Part shown: positions 1-11,733 of the stretch, piece by piece
Layout of the letters: every line of letters begins with the position of its first letter
Position numbering within the stretch: the first letter of the stretch is position 1
NCBI GenBank assembly: GCA_963920665.1
Contig: OY987265.1
Location: forward strand, 7,631,001-7,695,000
Direction of reading: 5' to 3'
DNA from: Straminergon stramineum
Taxonomy: Eukaryota > Streptophyta > Bryopsida > Hypnales > Calliergonaceae
Length of the DNA: 64,000 nt
Notes under the pieces: generated by a model
What the model saw: only the letters and a program-made list of their open reading frames with translations
What the model was told of the DNA's origin: nothing
The model's database searches: none
Program-made: the position numbers and the translations under genes

Positions 1-79
1 TCATTGAACATCATGAGTTCCTCTCCTATAGTATTACAAAGAGAAGTATACAATACTTGTTTGTCAAGCTTTATTGCAT

Positions 80-355
80 TTGGGGAGATTTGAGGGCTCT
101 ACATGCCCGTTTCAAGGTTGTTCCCCTACCTGTTTCCTGTGTTGTCCAGGAACGGCTGGTTGCTGTCAATAACATAAATATCCAAAATAAAATAAAGTTT
201 ATTAGTTCTGAAATGCAAAAGAAGTTGAAAAAAAAATTAAATTTTTTTTGACATGGCACAGTTGTGGCCATGTCAGACTACAACAATGGTGCAATTCCTA
301 CGTTCCCTGCAGCCTAAAAACTCGTAGGCATGTAGAGCCCTTAAATCTCCCCTAA
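80..355. mobile_element. MITE-like element with ~28-bp terminal inverted repeats
   Basis: The left end (80-107, core GGGGAGATTT then GGGCTCTACATGCC) is repeated in inverted orientation at 327-355, with about 2 mismatches. The interior is AT-rich, has no coding capacity, and carries a small hairpin at 250-274 (GACATGGC/GCCATGTC). This is the layout of a non-autonomous DNA transposon. A diverged relative lies at 33001-33210. No clean target-site duplication is visible, so the superfamily is not assigned. Confidence 0.6.
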
Positions 356-2183
356 TGATTACGATAGCTATTCCTATTTCCAAATTCCAAATCCAAAAAT
401 AAGCATATAGATTCTTGATTAAAATGTGCATAGTTCAAACATGACAGTTTAAGGTTCATTTTGGGTACAATTATAACTAGCACTTAAAAAATTCAGAATT
501 TATCCATCAAATCGTAGAAACAAGATGTAAGTGAATTTTTTCAATTGCAAACACAAATCAATGAAAACAAGGCAATAAAAAGGCAAGAAATTGTACTCAG
601 ATGCTTATTGGCTAAGTATCTAAACACTGTTGGTGCAGACCCTCACGTTCCACTATCTCTAGCAGAAATTCAAAACTGTCATGAATTATACATTGGAAAA
701 TCCCTTGAAGACCAAGGAGAAGTCCACATTTTCAAAATAGTGAAGATGTGTAATAAAATGCAATTGGTTTGCACCTTGCCACTGCAAACCCAATAGCAGT
801 TTTCCATTGGTCCACATGATTTGGGGTATTTGGATTTGAATTCAAGGCTGATAAGTTAGTTGTCTTGATTAGGGGAGTCAGGAATGTAACATGTCAAGTC
901 TGGACATAACTTTACATGTGACACGCTTGAATGCATCACAAGAATGTGAATATTGTTAGAGGACACTGAAATAAAGCCAAGCTACAGTAGGTTTGAATGT
1001 CCAAGCATTGACAAAGTGCATGATACAATAATTGTACCTCGACGCACAAACTGTTTTGTGCAGCTGTCAATTAAAAATTCTTGGTATTACTGCATTGGGT
1101 GATGTAACTTAACTTACGTAAAGATGTCTGGTCTCTGTGTAGTGTCCCCGGTCAGGCCACTTGTGGCTGGCTGGTTTGTACTTTTATTTTTGTAATGAAA
1201 TTCCATTTCATTTGTGTCAAAAAAAACAACTTATGTAAAGATTTCCAGCTTGCTTGATCCTTCGAGGCTGTACTGTTATGTACTGTTCAGTACAGTACAT
1301 AACAGTACACTCAATGACAGAAGACTCTAGCCAGACATAGGGTATTTATTTTGAAAGATAATGTAACATGACCAGAGAAAATTTCTTTTGTCCAGGAGCT
1401 GCATACAAGGCGAGGCCATAAGCTTAAGCATTTTTGTGATCAAATCAAGCAGCTCAGGTGTGGTGACCATGAGACCAATTGAAGTAAATTCTAGGTTACA
1501 AGTATATTGTACACATTTTTTCCTCCTCACACACCACCTGAAGCTAGGCTCACACTCTCCATGTTTTGTTTTTCTTATTTTGCTATAGATGGACCGTGCT
1601 TTTACTCATCTCCCACTACAACTCAGTACTTCTGTTTCAGTTTCAGCTGGCCTTTCTTCTTTGAAATTCGCTGAAACACTCCCTGCAACAACAGGACACA
1701 AAAATCTTGTCAAAAAGTTTCAAAAGACACCCCACAGAAAGTACAAGGATTAGAACAAGAGGACAACTTGGAAATAGAGGAAAACAAATAACGGTAGGTC
1801 AGAAATATTAACAGGACCATCGTTACAATTCCTTCTATACTTCGAATTGCTGTCCGTGACAGTGAAAAAACAATGAAGTGATACTCATCGACAGTAATGC
1901 AGGAAGTATGGGAAATAGAGGACAATAGACAAGGCAAGAAATATATTACTCTAGGAAATGTGTTAGCAAGACTAATGTCATTCTATTCCTCTCATTGTTG
2001 CGAACGAGAAACTATTAAGCGGCAACCATTGACAACAAAGACGGTTCCCCATTATCGTGAATAGGTCTAAAATAGGCATAAAATAGCTAAAAAGCTGAGT
2101 AATTGTAACTCGCAGGTACAAGTATGCAACATGTAATGATTATGACAATGTTTTGTAACACTGTAGTAGGTAGTTTAGAGTCT
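356..2183. other. Gene-free spacer
   Basis: No open frame here shows family similarity or coding-like composition. The stretch holds one perfect palindrome (1269-1309). A segment around 1175-1230 (an AATGAAATTCCATTTCATT-type tract ending in a run of A) recurs loosely near 11790-11850 and 61300-61330 and may be the tail of an old retroelement. Confidence 0.5.
1269..1309. repeat. Perfect 17-bp palindrome with 7-nt spacer
   Basis: The arms TGTACTGTTATGTACTG (1269-1285) and its exact reverse complement (1293-1309) flank TTCAGTA. The arms are themselves built from GTACTGT words. It could extrude as a cruciform; no function can be assigned. Confidence 0.85.
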
Positions 2184-2348
2184 CCCTCGAAAAGGGGATA
2201 CGTAGTCATTAGATCACTCACCATGTGCATTAACGTCACACGAAACAAGGAATACAAAGTCTTAGGATCACTCACAATGTGCATTAACGTCGCACGAAAA
2301 GGGAATAAGTAGTCTTAGGATCACTCACAATGTGCACTAACGGGAAAC
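2184..2348. repeat. Tandem repeat, ~54-bp unit, about 3 copies
   Basis: Copies start at 2204, 2258 and 2311 and share the core GGATCACTCACAATGTGCA. The third copy is cut short at about 2348, and a partial copy end precedes the array at 2184-2203. The period is 53-54 bp. Short open frames across it are products of the repeat, not genes. Confidence 0.85.
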
Positions 2349-2419
2349 TTGAGATGAACAGACTCTTAATTAAAGCCAACCTCAAAAGAGTTTGAAGATA
2401 TTTCTTTTGTTCCTGTTCA

Positions 2420-2882
2420 CAGCTGAAAACTAGTACCCAACCATGAATTAGTTATGAATTTCTGAAGATTTCCTCAACCTTCGATGAGAAAATCTTCAGA
2501 AATTCACAACTTATTCGTAAGGTATTTTCCAACTACTACATTTTTCCGAAGGTTAGAACCCTCGTGACAACTGGGTCAAGATCCACAACAACATTAGGCA
2601 CGGTAGCTTAACGCGGGCGTGACATTGATCCTCCTCCTCCCCCTCCTCCTCCCCATTATTTCTCGTCTCTGCTTAGCAGCTTAAGACTAAAACCCAACCA
2701 TGAACAAGCTATGAGCCTCTGAAGATTTTCTCAAGCCTCTGAGAAAACTTCAGAAATTCACGACTTATTCTACAGCATCCAAATAATACTCTCTTCAGAA
2801 GGTTAGACTCCTCATGACAATGAAACCAAAATCCACAAAAACATTTGGCAGGGTAGCTTGGCGTAAGAGTGGCATTCATCAT
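2420..2882. repeat. Direct duplication (~200 bp) carrying a hairpin, beside the GT47 gene
   Basis: Two diverged direct copies (about 2420-2631 and 2677-2882) are separated by a CTCCTCCCC-rich tract. Each copy contains an inverted repeat. In copy 1 the arms are 2456-2475 and 2486-2505, with 1 mismatch in 20. In copy 2 the arms are 2718-2732 and 2741-2754. The second copy lies just beyond the stop codon of the minus-strand GT47 gene, so it probably falls in that gene's 3' transcribed region. Confidence 0.75.
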
Positions 2883-2919
2883 CACCATTCTCTGCGAGCC
2901 ACAACAGACACTCGGACGC

Positions 2920-4413
2920 TCAAATGAAAAACTGAGAAGGTTCTTGTACCTTCATGGCTATGGCGAACGCATCCTCGGCGTGCTGCCTCCCACCCACCCT
3001 CGGATTCGCATATACCAGCCTCGGAATCATCTCCACCACCCTCTCTCGCAAATTCCTTCTCTCCACCTCCGAAATTCCACTCAGTTCCTCCTCAATCCTC
3101 ACTCTCCCATTCCTCACCCCCTCTTCCTCAATGAACACAGAATATGCCGACTGATTCTCCGGAAAATGCAAAATATACCCTTTAAACGAGTCTTCGTGAA
3201 AGAACACAGGAATGCACCCCGCAAGCATGGAATCAAAGATCGACCTCCTGGTCGCCGAGTCTCCCTGGGGTTGCAAACAAAACACCGACTGCTCAAACAA
3301 CCGCATCACGGGTTGTGGCGACTGACATGCGCCTCTATCACAGCTCAAAAGCTTACAAAAGGAAGAATCGCGGCACTGGGTCATGATCTGACCACGGATC
3401 AGTTGCGGCATGTCGTTACGCGATCCCCCAGCGAATGAAAACAGTATTGGACGGTGAAAATTGCGAGCTTTCGTTTGCCACAGAGTGATTTCTGATTGGG
3501 AAGATGGGTGGAAGTACGTTGGGTAAGGAATGCCGATGTCGTTGGACTCCCAGGCGCTGGATTCAATTACCAAGGTGGTGACGTTTTGCATTACTGGGAG
3601 GGTGAGCAAGACGTTCCCCCAAGAGGAACTCTTGCGACGAAAGTCCCATGTGATGCGTCCCCCGATCATGAAATGGTCGTGGCCGCTGTGGCGTTTCCAA
3701 ACGCGTTGCGAGTGGAGCCAGCTTGCGAATCGTAGCGGCGTCGCGTCGCGGAGCGACAGATTCGCCTTCCAGAGCGTTCGAGAAGCTTCAAGTCCTGCGT
3801 AGAAGGGGATGTAAATTGCGGATGCGGTGGTGGCTTCCTTCGTCAAGCAGTCGTACTGTTTCATCCTGTTGTGGAAAATGACGTCGAGGGCGAATTGGTT
3901 GGTTTCGTACCACCCAGTTCGGGTGAAGAGATCGAGACTGTCGGCATCGACGCGCATGGCGGGGCCGAGACCGGAGTTCGTGAGCGCTGAGCACATGTCG
4001 CTCCAGTCTCGGAGAGTGCGGCATTCGTCCAATAACTGATCGTTAAACTCCCGTGGAATAGAATGGATGTACACGTATCTGTCCTTGCAAGTTGTTGTCT
4101 GTCTGAGCATTGTTGTCGTCTTGTGGAGACGTTTCTCCGAGTTGGAATGGTTGATGGCGGCGTTGGAGAAGGCGGGTGGTTGGGTGGTCGGGTGCATTGT
4201 CACTTGGTGTTGGAGAGATTCGTGGATGCTGGGCGCAATGCCGTCGGTGGAATTGGTGAAGTCGCAGTAGCGAACCGTGGAGAGGATGGCCAAGCATGTG
4301 GTGGCGAGCACGAAGAGGGTGCGCATTCCCGTGCGCAGGTGAGGAAGAGCCATGGTTAGGGCTATGGTGGGACTGCGAATCCTTGAGTCACGCAGGGGGG
4401 AATGTTTCTTCAT
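2920..4413 (-). CDS. GT47 exostosin-family glycosyltransferase (MUR3/xyloglucan galactosyltransferase-like)
   Basis: Single-exon gene for 497 residues. The start is the ATG at 4413; the frame is open slightly further upstream, but only to a GTG. A short basic N-terminus is followed by one hydrophobic segment (about residues 33-47), giving the type-II signal-anchor layout of Golgi glycosyltransferases. The catalytic region starts near residue 110 (DRYVYIH). It carries plant GT47 group-A features: GIPYPTYFHP, a FSFAGG segment that normally opens the nucleotide-sugar half, and a C-terminal block (about 373-404) with LFEQSVFCLQPQGDS and SMLAGCIPVFF. The family transfers galactose, galacturonate or related sugars to xyloglucan side chains in the Golgi; the acceptor cannot be told from sequence alone. 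The lack of introns fits many plant MUR3-clade genes. The base composition is much more GC-rich than the flanks. Confidence 0.9.
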   Translation of the reverse strand: MKKHSPLRDSRIRSPTIALTMALPHLRTGMRTLFVLATTCLAILSTVRYCDFTNSTDGIAPSIHESLQHQVTMHPTTQPPAFSNAAINHSNSEKRLHKTTTMLRQTTTCKDRYVYIHSIPREFNDQLLDECRTLRDWSDMCSALTNSGLGPAMRVDADSLDLFTRTGWYETNQFALDVIFHNRMKQYDCLTKEATTASAIYIPFYAGLEASRTLWKANLSLRDATPLRFASWLHSQRVWKRHSGHDHFMIGGRITWDFRRKSSSWGNVLLTLPVMQNVTTLVIESSAWESNDIGIPYPTYFHPSSQSEITLWQTKARNFHRPILFSFAGGSRNDMPQLIRGQIMTQCRDSSFCKLLSCDRGACQSPQPVMRLFEQSVFCLQPQGDSATRRSIFDSMLAGCIPVFFHEDSFKGYILHFPENQSAYSVFIEEEGVRNGRVRIEEELSGISEVERRNLRERVVEMIPRLVYANPRVGGRQHAEDAFAIAMKVQEPSQFFI

Positions 4414-5845
4414 TCCCTGGCAGATGTACACTTGGATGATCAGGGGCGTGACGAAAGCGCGTCGACTCCTCTCCGGTCCCGTTGACTCATCATTCTCGAG
4501 TGCACCACCATGATTTGAATCCTCTCGATCAGGAGCTTCGGCTGGAAGGCGGCGAGTACCGCAGTTATATCCTAACGTGCTTCGTCCTCACAATGCAGTT
4601 GGGGAGGCGTCATTCGCAGTTGCAATCTGCACGCCAAAACTTAAACTCCATACCTAATATTGAATATAATGCAATAATGTGCTAGAACTACCTCCCTACC
4701 TAATCAGCTAGACCAAGCAATGCTCCAATTTTTTTCAAATTACGGTATCAACTCCGCGGTGTACGTCTCTATAGCCATGAAATTGCAACTCGGTTAGATA
4801 TGCTCAGAATCTAGCCAAACGAGGCACGAATTTTCAAGGTGCGGGAGCGACCGACTCACCTACAGTAAAGCTCCAGCACGCCAAGCCGCACCATGTATCT
4901 CTTCAAGGTCTACGTCCGATCCGCGCGCCCAACGTGCAGGAAAACACGTACAGAAGATTGGCACTTATACAATCCACCATCTCAGAAAGCTAGAGATCGA
5001 GTCCATAGGCGAAATACGTACACTTATAGCCTTGGCAACAATCCACCATCGTAGAATTAAAGCAAGACACTTAGAACAGACGCTTGGCAGCAATCCAAGA
5101 ACTCAAAAAACTAGAGCTAGCGTCTGTAACCAGAGGCACCCAGGCCACATTACCACCAAAGTTGTAAAAAACTCGACGACGTCGACTTCGACTGCAACAA
5201 TGGTCATCACGTCAACACCCAACCTGGTCACTTATAGCCAGCTCCTGTGCAGCAATGCACAGTCTGCGACGAGTCGACGACCGATAAGGAAGATATATCA
5301 ATTAATTAGTGCCAGAAGAAAGGCCAGGGATCCACCACAAGCTAAGATACTTGCAAGGCGCTCCTAGCAAGCGCAAGTGGAAGATTGACAGAGCTGGAAG
5401 TAACGTTGCAAGCATACTAATAAAAGCTACCTCCCCTGCCAGCAGAAATGCAAGTCTAAAAGCTAAGTGCATACACATGTGTGGAGTAGAACATGCAAAT
5501 GGAACCAAGGTAAGCGCAGTCTCCAAGACTACCCACTGACACCGAGCTCCAAGTAGCGGCGACAACTTTGTCGCTTTTGCGGTACCAAACATATAAATTA
5601 GCTGCAAACTTCATGTAGAAAATACCCCTGCGTCACCGCCGCTAAGGTAAGGACAGTGACCAGCTTTGCTCCCTTGCAAACTACGGCTGTCTGGGGACGT
5701 CACACAGCACCCCAGAAAAATTTGTCAGTCAGAAAATTGTTAGAAATGAACGGTTAGTATATTATAGAGAAAGAGGTTGAGACTAATTGAATGAAATCCA
5801 TTGAATGGTGTGTGAAGCTTGCTCAGAGTTTGAGTTTTGCGTGTA
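4414..5845. other. Gene-free spacer upstream of the GT47 gene
   Basis: Moderate-GC DNA with no family-like reading frame. The longest open frame (about 5032-5367, plus) begins with a non-ATG codon and has low-complexity composition, with loose repeats of a TTGGCARCAATCCA word. A TATA-like GGATATAAC on the minus strand near 4563-4571 could serve the GT47 gene, but this is weak. A short perfect hairpin (GCGACAA/TTGTCGC) lies near 5558-5573. Confidence 0.4.
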
Positions 5846-5947
5846 TGGGAGGGAAGGACGGAGGGAGGGAGGGAGACGGGTAGGACGATGGGAGGGAAGG
5901 CACATTTGCAGGCAGGCAGGCAGGCAGGCAGACTGACTGACTGACTG
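5846..5947. repeat. Microsatellite cluster (GGGA)n, (CAGG)n, (GACT)n
   Basis: A GGGA/GGAG tract is followed by about six GGCA units and then four GACT units. The adjoining tetranucleotide runs look like one locus that expanded by slippage. It has no coding value. Confidence 0.9.
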
Positions 5948-7429
5948 CAAATCATCAAACGTCCCTCGATTATCTAATAAGTATTGAGTTTAATTATTGA
6001 TTGTCCAATCAGTTTGGTGACAGAATTTATGATTAGGAAATGGATTAAGTTATACTATGTTTAAAAAAATATTGGGAGTGGGTGGGTAAATTGAAGTTTG
6101 TGAGTGTCGCTAAGTACACTAATAAATAAATGAAATTTAGTATTTGCAGCACTAAGTACAAACTCTACCACTAAATTTCAATATGAACTTTGACCCATAA
6201 ACGCCCCAGGAGACTAAAAGCATCCTCACACAGTTTCAAGTCCAATTCAAAGTGTTGTAACTTTTCCATCCAATGTCAGAATTCAATCAAACTTGTTGAG
6301 AAACTTGCGTTCTCTCTTCTAGTTTGTGTGGTAAAATTTTCAGATCAACCCAAAATGAATTGAATTTTTAGAATCCAATCAAAGTTCATAGGTTCAATTT
6401 GAGTTCACCAAATTGCATTTGATGGCTGCAACTTGGGGGGCTTGTACCTCCTTCATCTAATGTTAGTTTTCAATAAAAAAAAATTGTTGGGTTATGTTCC
6501 CCTAGAATTCTAGATGTTGTGATAAAAATTTCATGTCAATCCAAAATGTTTTGAATGTTTGGGAGCAATTCAAAGTTCAAAATCTCAACATTTTTGGATT
6601 ACAATGAACTTCATCAACTTATTTCTTCTTCATACATTGTCCATTTCCAATAAAAAAAATTTGGAAAAGTTGTGCATACTAGTCTAGTTTGTGTGGCTAG
6701 ATTTTCATATCAATCAAAGAAGTTATGATTGACTAAGAAGCATTTTAGTAGAAGGAAGTTCAACCTTAGATGTGTTTTTTTGCAACTTTTATGGCATTTC
6801 AAATCCATTTTGCAAACACAATGAGTCAATTGAATGATATTTTCTTTCACCAATGTGTTTGTATGCTAGTCTTGGATCACTTTATAGTATAAAGTTTTTT
6901 CATTTGAGTAGATTTAGAAATTGAATTTCACCTCCAAATGTGTTTCTAGGAAAATTTCAATATCCTTTTTCAACACTAAAACATTATAATCTTGTAATCT
7001 ATGTGGCCAAATGACCCCAAATTTGATTATTGTTATCTATAGCACATACACTTCAAGATTGTATGGTTGAGATTTCTATACCGTAGTGGTATTTAAATCT
7101 ATAAAACTTCAAAAGCAATGATGTTTTTTAGACCCCAAAAAAACTTGGCTACTTTTAGGGGTTACCTCCTAAAGGACCAACATGCATTTTTTGGCCATAG
7201 AGAAATTTTGGGTAGGTAGGTGTGATAGGAGATTTTCATATTTCACGTTGAAATTTTAATACAAGTTGGGGACAAGGAATATCATGTGCACTAAGTTTCA
7301 AGATGTTCGGAAATATGAGTCAAAATTTATGGCCTAATATGTTATTTTCTTTCTTGGGCAAGCAATCCGGACAAATAAGAAAAAATCACTTTTTTCACGT
7401 ACGAAAATCAGAAATCGGTTTTCTAGAGT

Positions 7430-7670
7430 TATATATATGTGGAAAGTTTTGAATCATTCCATTTTGATCAATGAGTCCAATGTTATGAGGAGTTTTAGTT
7501 TGTGGGTAGTTATGGATTCTCTACTTTAAAACAAACTTTGAAATCCTTTATTTTACTCAATTTTCAGCATTTTTGAAAAAAAAAATTTAGGATGTAGATT
7601 GTTTATTACAACATTTCAAACATTGAGATTGTCATTTTTCAATTCCGTAACTAAATTCTTAACAATTTTA
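7430..7670 (-). repeat. Inverted copy of AT-rich dispersed repeat E
   Basis: Reverse complement of the segments at 9600-9900 and 57290-57550. The shared core on the opposite strand reads AAACTAAAACTCCTCATAAC and is followed by a CTTTCATCTCATTAATCAAA-like stretch. Divergence is high, so this is an old copy. No coding capacity or termini were recognised. Confidence 0.6.
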
Positions 7671-9589
7671 TATTCTGAATCATTCTCTACTTCTTTCTAC
7701 TTACTATTTTTTTCCTATATGTTGTCCAATTCCAAATAATTTGAAAATTTTCAAGCATGTAGTCCACTTGCCTTCAATAATGAATCCAAAGAAGCACCAC
7801 CACTTTGGATATTTTTCATATGAATGTGAGCTTGTGAAGTGCAAGTACCTAATTTTTCGTAGGGCCAAAAAAATGATTTTTGTGAGTTCGAAAGTTTATA
7901 TCTTGCAATCCACACAGTGAAAAATTCTGAATTTTTTTTCTATATCTTCCAAACCAACTTACTTCAAGATCCTATGGTTACATGTGTCCAAAAGGTTTTT
8001 TCTAGAATTTAGTACTCATACTAGAAATGACCGTTTTGGAGCGCTTTTGGTAAAAGCATAGTCAAGGAACTTTAGTACCTAGTTGACCAGTTTTTGGTCG
8101 ATTTTGGGATTTTTTGTTTTCTACTATTCACAAAACATTTGATTTCAAAAAATCTAGGGAACAACGCAATTAGAGTATCTTCATATGCTCCAAACAAAAC
8201 CAATTTCAAGAGAGTGCTTGTGAAAACGCATCAACTATGCTTATCCAAATTTAAATGTCCTAAGCCTTCATAAGTGAAATATCATAAAGAAATACATATT
8301 TAATGTAATGGATGACTACTTATATGTGTGAAAGAACCAGCTAGAAGGTTTTTGATTGATTTTTGGAGCATTTACTAAAATTTATGCCCAATTATAGTAG
8401 ATCGTATGTAGCACCAATATTGAAGGTTGTTTACAACATATCAATCTTTGAAGATTATTTACAAGCATGTGCATCATTGGATCACTTTTATTTTTTGTTT
8501 GGTTCAAGTATCTGCCATATAGAACCAATTGATAGGATCCGATCTAGGATTTCATCCTTAGAGCGGCCACAAAATTTCACTTTGTCAAAATCATATTCAA
8601 AACTTGCACTCACCCCCCAAATCAACCATAGTCACTAAAGGGTTAAGGGATTAATTCATTGTCAATTGAATATCTACCCAAAAAATTGAATTGATGTAGA
8701 AATAGTTCAACTTTCACTAACTTTGTATTCAATATTAACCCTAGAGGATCAAGGAGGCTTGTTTGGGCTTTAAGAGAACTTGGGTAGGCTCTATTAACTT
8801 CATAATTTGAATTTCTCGTGTAAATATTTGAGAATGAATGATATTTATAGTAATCTAAGTGCAAATCTTTGTTTCATGTCATTCCAATAAATTTTGCAAA
8901 AGTTAGAAGTTTTTTTTTTTTATTTCAATGTCAAATTGGGAAACTACAAATATTCTAAAAAAATTTGTTAATTATTATTTTTGAATTGTATAGATTGATA
9001 CTTGTTCAAAAACATTTGAACCACTCAATTCTAAGTAATGGGATAAAAGTTATGAGAAGTTCTATGTTGCAAACAATGAAGGTAGAAAAAAAAATATAAT
9101 GTTACCTTTTGGCCTTTGCTCGTAATTTTGAAAATTTTCAAATAAAGACAAAAGAAAAGGATAGCAATTGGTTACTAGAATATTCCCACCATTAGGATTA
9201 CTCTTTACAATTCTTTCATGTTTAGAGGCCCCAAAATGCTTCAAAATACTAGTCTTGAGAGCAAGGCCAAAATCTTTATTTATATTTATTTTTTAACAAA
9301 TCCAACCTGAGGACTCTTTAGTCAATTTGTTAAAGTACACCCTCCTAAAATTTTACAATAAGAAACCTTACTAATTGCAAGATCATGATACTTGGATTTT
9401 GAAAGAAGTATTTTCGACATTTCACATAGTTAGATTTCATCTTTCAAACATTTAATCAAAAAATGTGTAGATTCTTTAAATTGCAACTCTCTATAATGAT
9501 ATGTTAAAGAAATAAGTGGGAATATATATATATATATATAATTTTCATATTCATAATAGAACAAAATAGGAAGTAGAAAAAAATTAGAG

Positions 9590-10920
9590 ATAATATTAAA
9601 TTGTTAAAGAATTTTCTAATGGAATTGAAAAATGCCAATCCCAATGGTTGTAATGCTTTAATAAACTATATACATCATGTGATTTTATTTTTTCAAAAAC
9701 CATTAAAAACTGAGTTAAATAAAAGACTTCAGAGTCGGACTTCATAGTTTATATTAGAGTACAAATTCCATAAGTGTCCACAAACTAAAACTCCTCATAA
9801 CTTTCATCTCATTAATCAAAATAGAATGATTCAAAGCTTTTAACATAAAGATAATCTAGAATCTTAATTTCAAATTTCAAATCTTTATTTCTAAAAAAAA
9901 TGATTGTTTTTAGTTGTCCAAACTACTTGATCTCCCAAAGAAACTATCCACTCAAAAGATAGCTTCACTTCTTGCTCAATTAATTAGGCCCCCCCCCCTC
10001 CCCCAAAAAATTAGTAGCCATTGATCGTTTTTGAAAAAAAATAAAAACACCCCCTTCCCTGCCGTTGATTTTGATTTGAATATTATGATACCATACATAT
10101 ACCATATGCATATGGATACAGAAAATGGATATGGATTATCCCATATTGATTGTCAAACAACTTCATTTTCAAAAATACAAGAATGAAGGGGGGTACTGGG
10201 TTTTGGAAAATAATTTGATTGCCTCAATAGCCTTCCTCACCATCCACTCAAAAGATAGCCTCACATATATGTTATATGTACAATAACATTTTAACCATGT
10301 AGTCAAAAGTTATGAAAATTGTTGCTCCCCAAAGCTACTCCTCAACCACATATTGTCTAGAGATTTCAAAGAAAAATGAAAATTTTATTTGTAAATGGAC
10401 AATTGAAAACACTATGTTGCCAATAATGATACTCTATTCTTTTGTAGTTAACAATTCTCAATTTCTTGTAAGAGTTATAAGCAATTTAGTTTCTTCTTTC
10501 ATTCAATACTACCTTCCACTTTATAATTTTCTTAAAGATAAATATGAAAATTTTCTTGTTAATTTAGAAATATATATTTTTCAATTTATTTTCTAACATT
10601 TTGACTAAATTGTACAAGTTATAGGAGTACGTACTTTTTTCAAAAAGTATTGAAAGACAAAAACTTCATCTTTTGGAAGAACTGGAAAAAACTACATTTT
10701 GAAGTTTATGCACATTGAACTTGCAATTGGTGGGGGTATTCACTCTAAAACTTGGAATGATGTACTTGAACAAGGCAACCAAAGCATCCTATGGGTTGAA
10801 TGTGATAAAAACATAAATATCTGTGAAGATTTTGGCCATGCTTCGGGGACGAGTAATTTGAAGTAGTTTTGGGCCTTTGAACATGAAAGAACTTTAGCGG
10901 TGAACATTGATTGTCAAGCA
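9590..10920 (+). repeat. Longest continuous copy of AT-rich dispersed repeat E
   Basis: Its first third matches 57240-57560, the middle (10300-10720) matches 47895-48185 and 57625-57800, and the end (about 10730-10910, TTCACTCTAAAACTTGGAAT) matches 54638-54830. Colinear matches in three places define a dispersed repeat of at least 1.3 kb. Its class is unknown: no LTR, inverted terminus or protein remnant is visible. Confidence 0.6.
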
Positions 10921-11086
10921 AAATGACAATTAGACTAAATTAGGCCATGGGATAATTCAATACGTACATAGCATAATACTAAATTTCAATAATAGTGTGT
11001 TGTGATATAAGGGAGACACATATATTTCTTAGTTTCTTCTATTGGCCCTAAACACTTAAAGGCACGAGAAGCTGAATTGCAGTTAC

Positions 11087-11121
11087 TAACCCTAAACCCT
11101 CCAAACCCTAAACCCCCTAAA
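11087..11121. repeat. Interstitial telomere-like tract (CCCTAAA)
   Basis: Degenerate CCCTAAA units on the plus strand (CTAACCCTAAACCCTCCAAACCCTAAACC, with interruptions). Such tracts occur in plant promoters as telo-boxes and as interstitial telomeric repeats. It lies just ahead of the possible exons at 11259-11733. Confidence 0.6.
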
Positions 11122-11258
11122 ACTCATCTCTGGAACACATTTTGCCAAGCAGAGGTGTTGTTGATGTTGAAGCCAGGACCAGTGTTTGTCATGCATGTGA
11201 ATGCTCCTTGTGGATGGGCAAAGTAACTTCTTGATTGGGATTTTAATTATTTCATCAG

Positions 11259-11733
11259 ATTCAATCATTCTGGACTGAATTCCGGTGATCAGTCTCAGTC
11301 CATGGTTGCAGGACAGCTTCATAAATTGCTGCAGTTAGGAAGTATCAACAGGTATGTTTTGTGTGAATACATTAACATAGCTGCACACACTAGAAACATA
11401 CTGTAGGTACTAATGTACAATTGAAAAGTATCATACTCTTTGGCAACTCCCCACCAGCCTGACACTTTTAAAATCTGAAGTCAGGTACTCCATGGAAGGA
11501 TATTGTCATGTGAATGGATCCTGTACAATCAGTTCATAAAATCACTGTGACTGTGACTGTGGCTGTGGCCATGACCGTTTTTCTGTTCAGGTGCAGAACC
11601 AAAAGGAACAAGATCCAAGTTCCAGTATTTTCCGCAATGGCTCCAGGAGTCCAGGCCATACGCAAGTCAGTCTGCATTTGAATTCCAAGAACCAATGCCT
11701 CAGAGCATCATCAGTCCAATACCTGGAAAGGGA
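11259..11733 (+). other. Possible exons of an unrecognised plus-strand gene
   Basis: A segment at 11259-11351 is open in one frame between an ATTTCATCAG acceptor-like site and an AACAG/GTATG donor-like site. A second segment starts after CTGTTCAG at 11591. Joined in phase, it reads to a TGA at 11679-11681. A different frame of the same segment stays open to a strong GTGAGTAAG donor after 11733. Neither frame gives a protein I recognise, so this is only a pointer to possible transcription. A non-coding transcript or chance are both possible. Confidence 0.2.

Larger units (their letters stand above)
5948..11086. other. AT-rich gene-free region with old dispersed repeats
   Basis: Strongly AT-rich, with no open frame showing family similarity. 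It is largely made of diverged repeats also seen near 47.9-54.8 kb and 57.2-57.8 kb, in direct (9590-10920) and inverted (7430-7670) orientation. A (TA)n microsatellite lies at about 9520-9540 and a C-run near 9990. Confidence 0.6.

Noticed and set aside
2869..3438. 189-codon plus-strand open frame
   Set aside because: It is antisense to the GT47 gene, starts at a non-ATG codon and has no family similarity; the minus-strand frame carries all conserved motifs.
5032..5367. 111-codon plus-strand frame
   Set aside because: It starts at TTG, is Thr/Ser/Arg-rich low complexity and lies over loose sequence repeats.
10312..10596. 94-codon frame in the AT-rich repeat
   Set aside because: Composition follows AT richness, and the same DNA recurs elsewhere as a repeat with broken frames.
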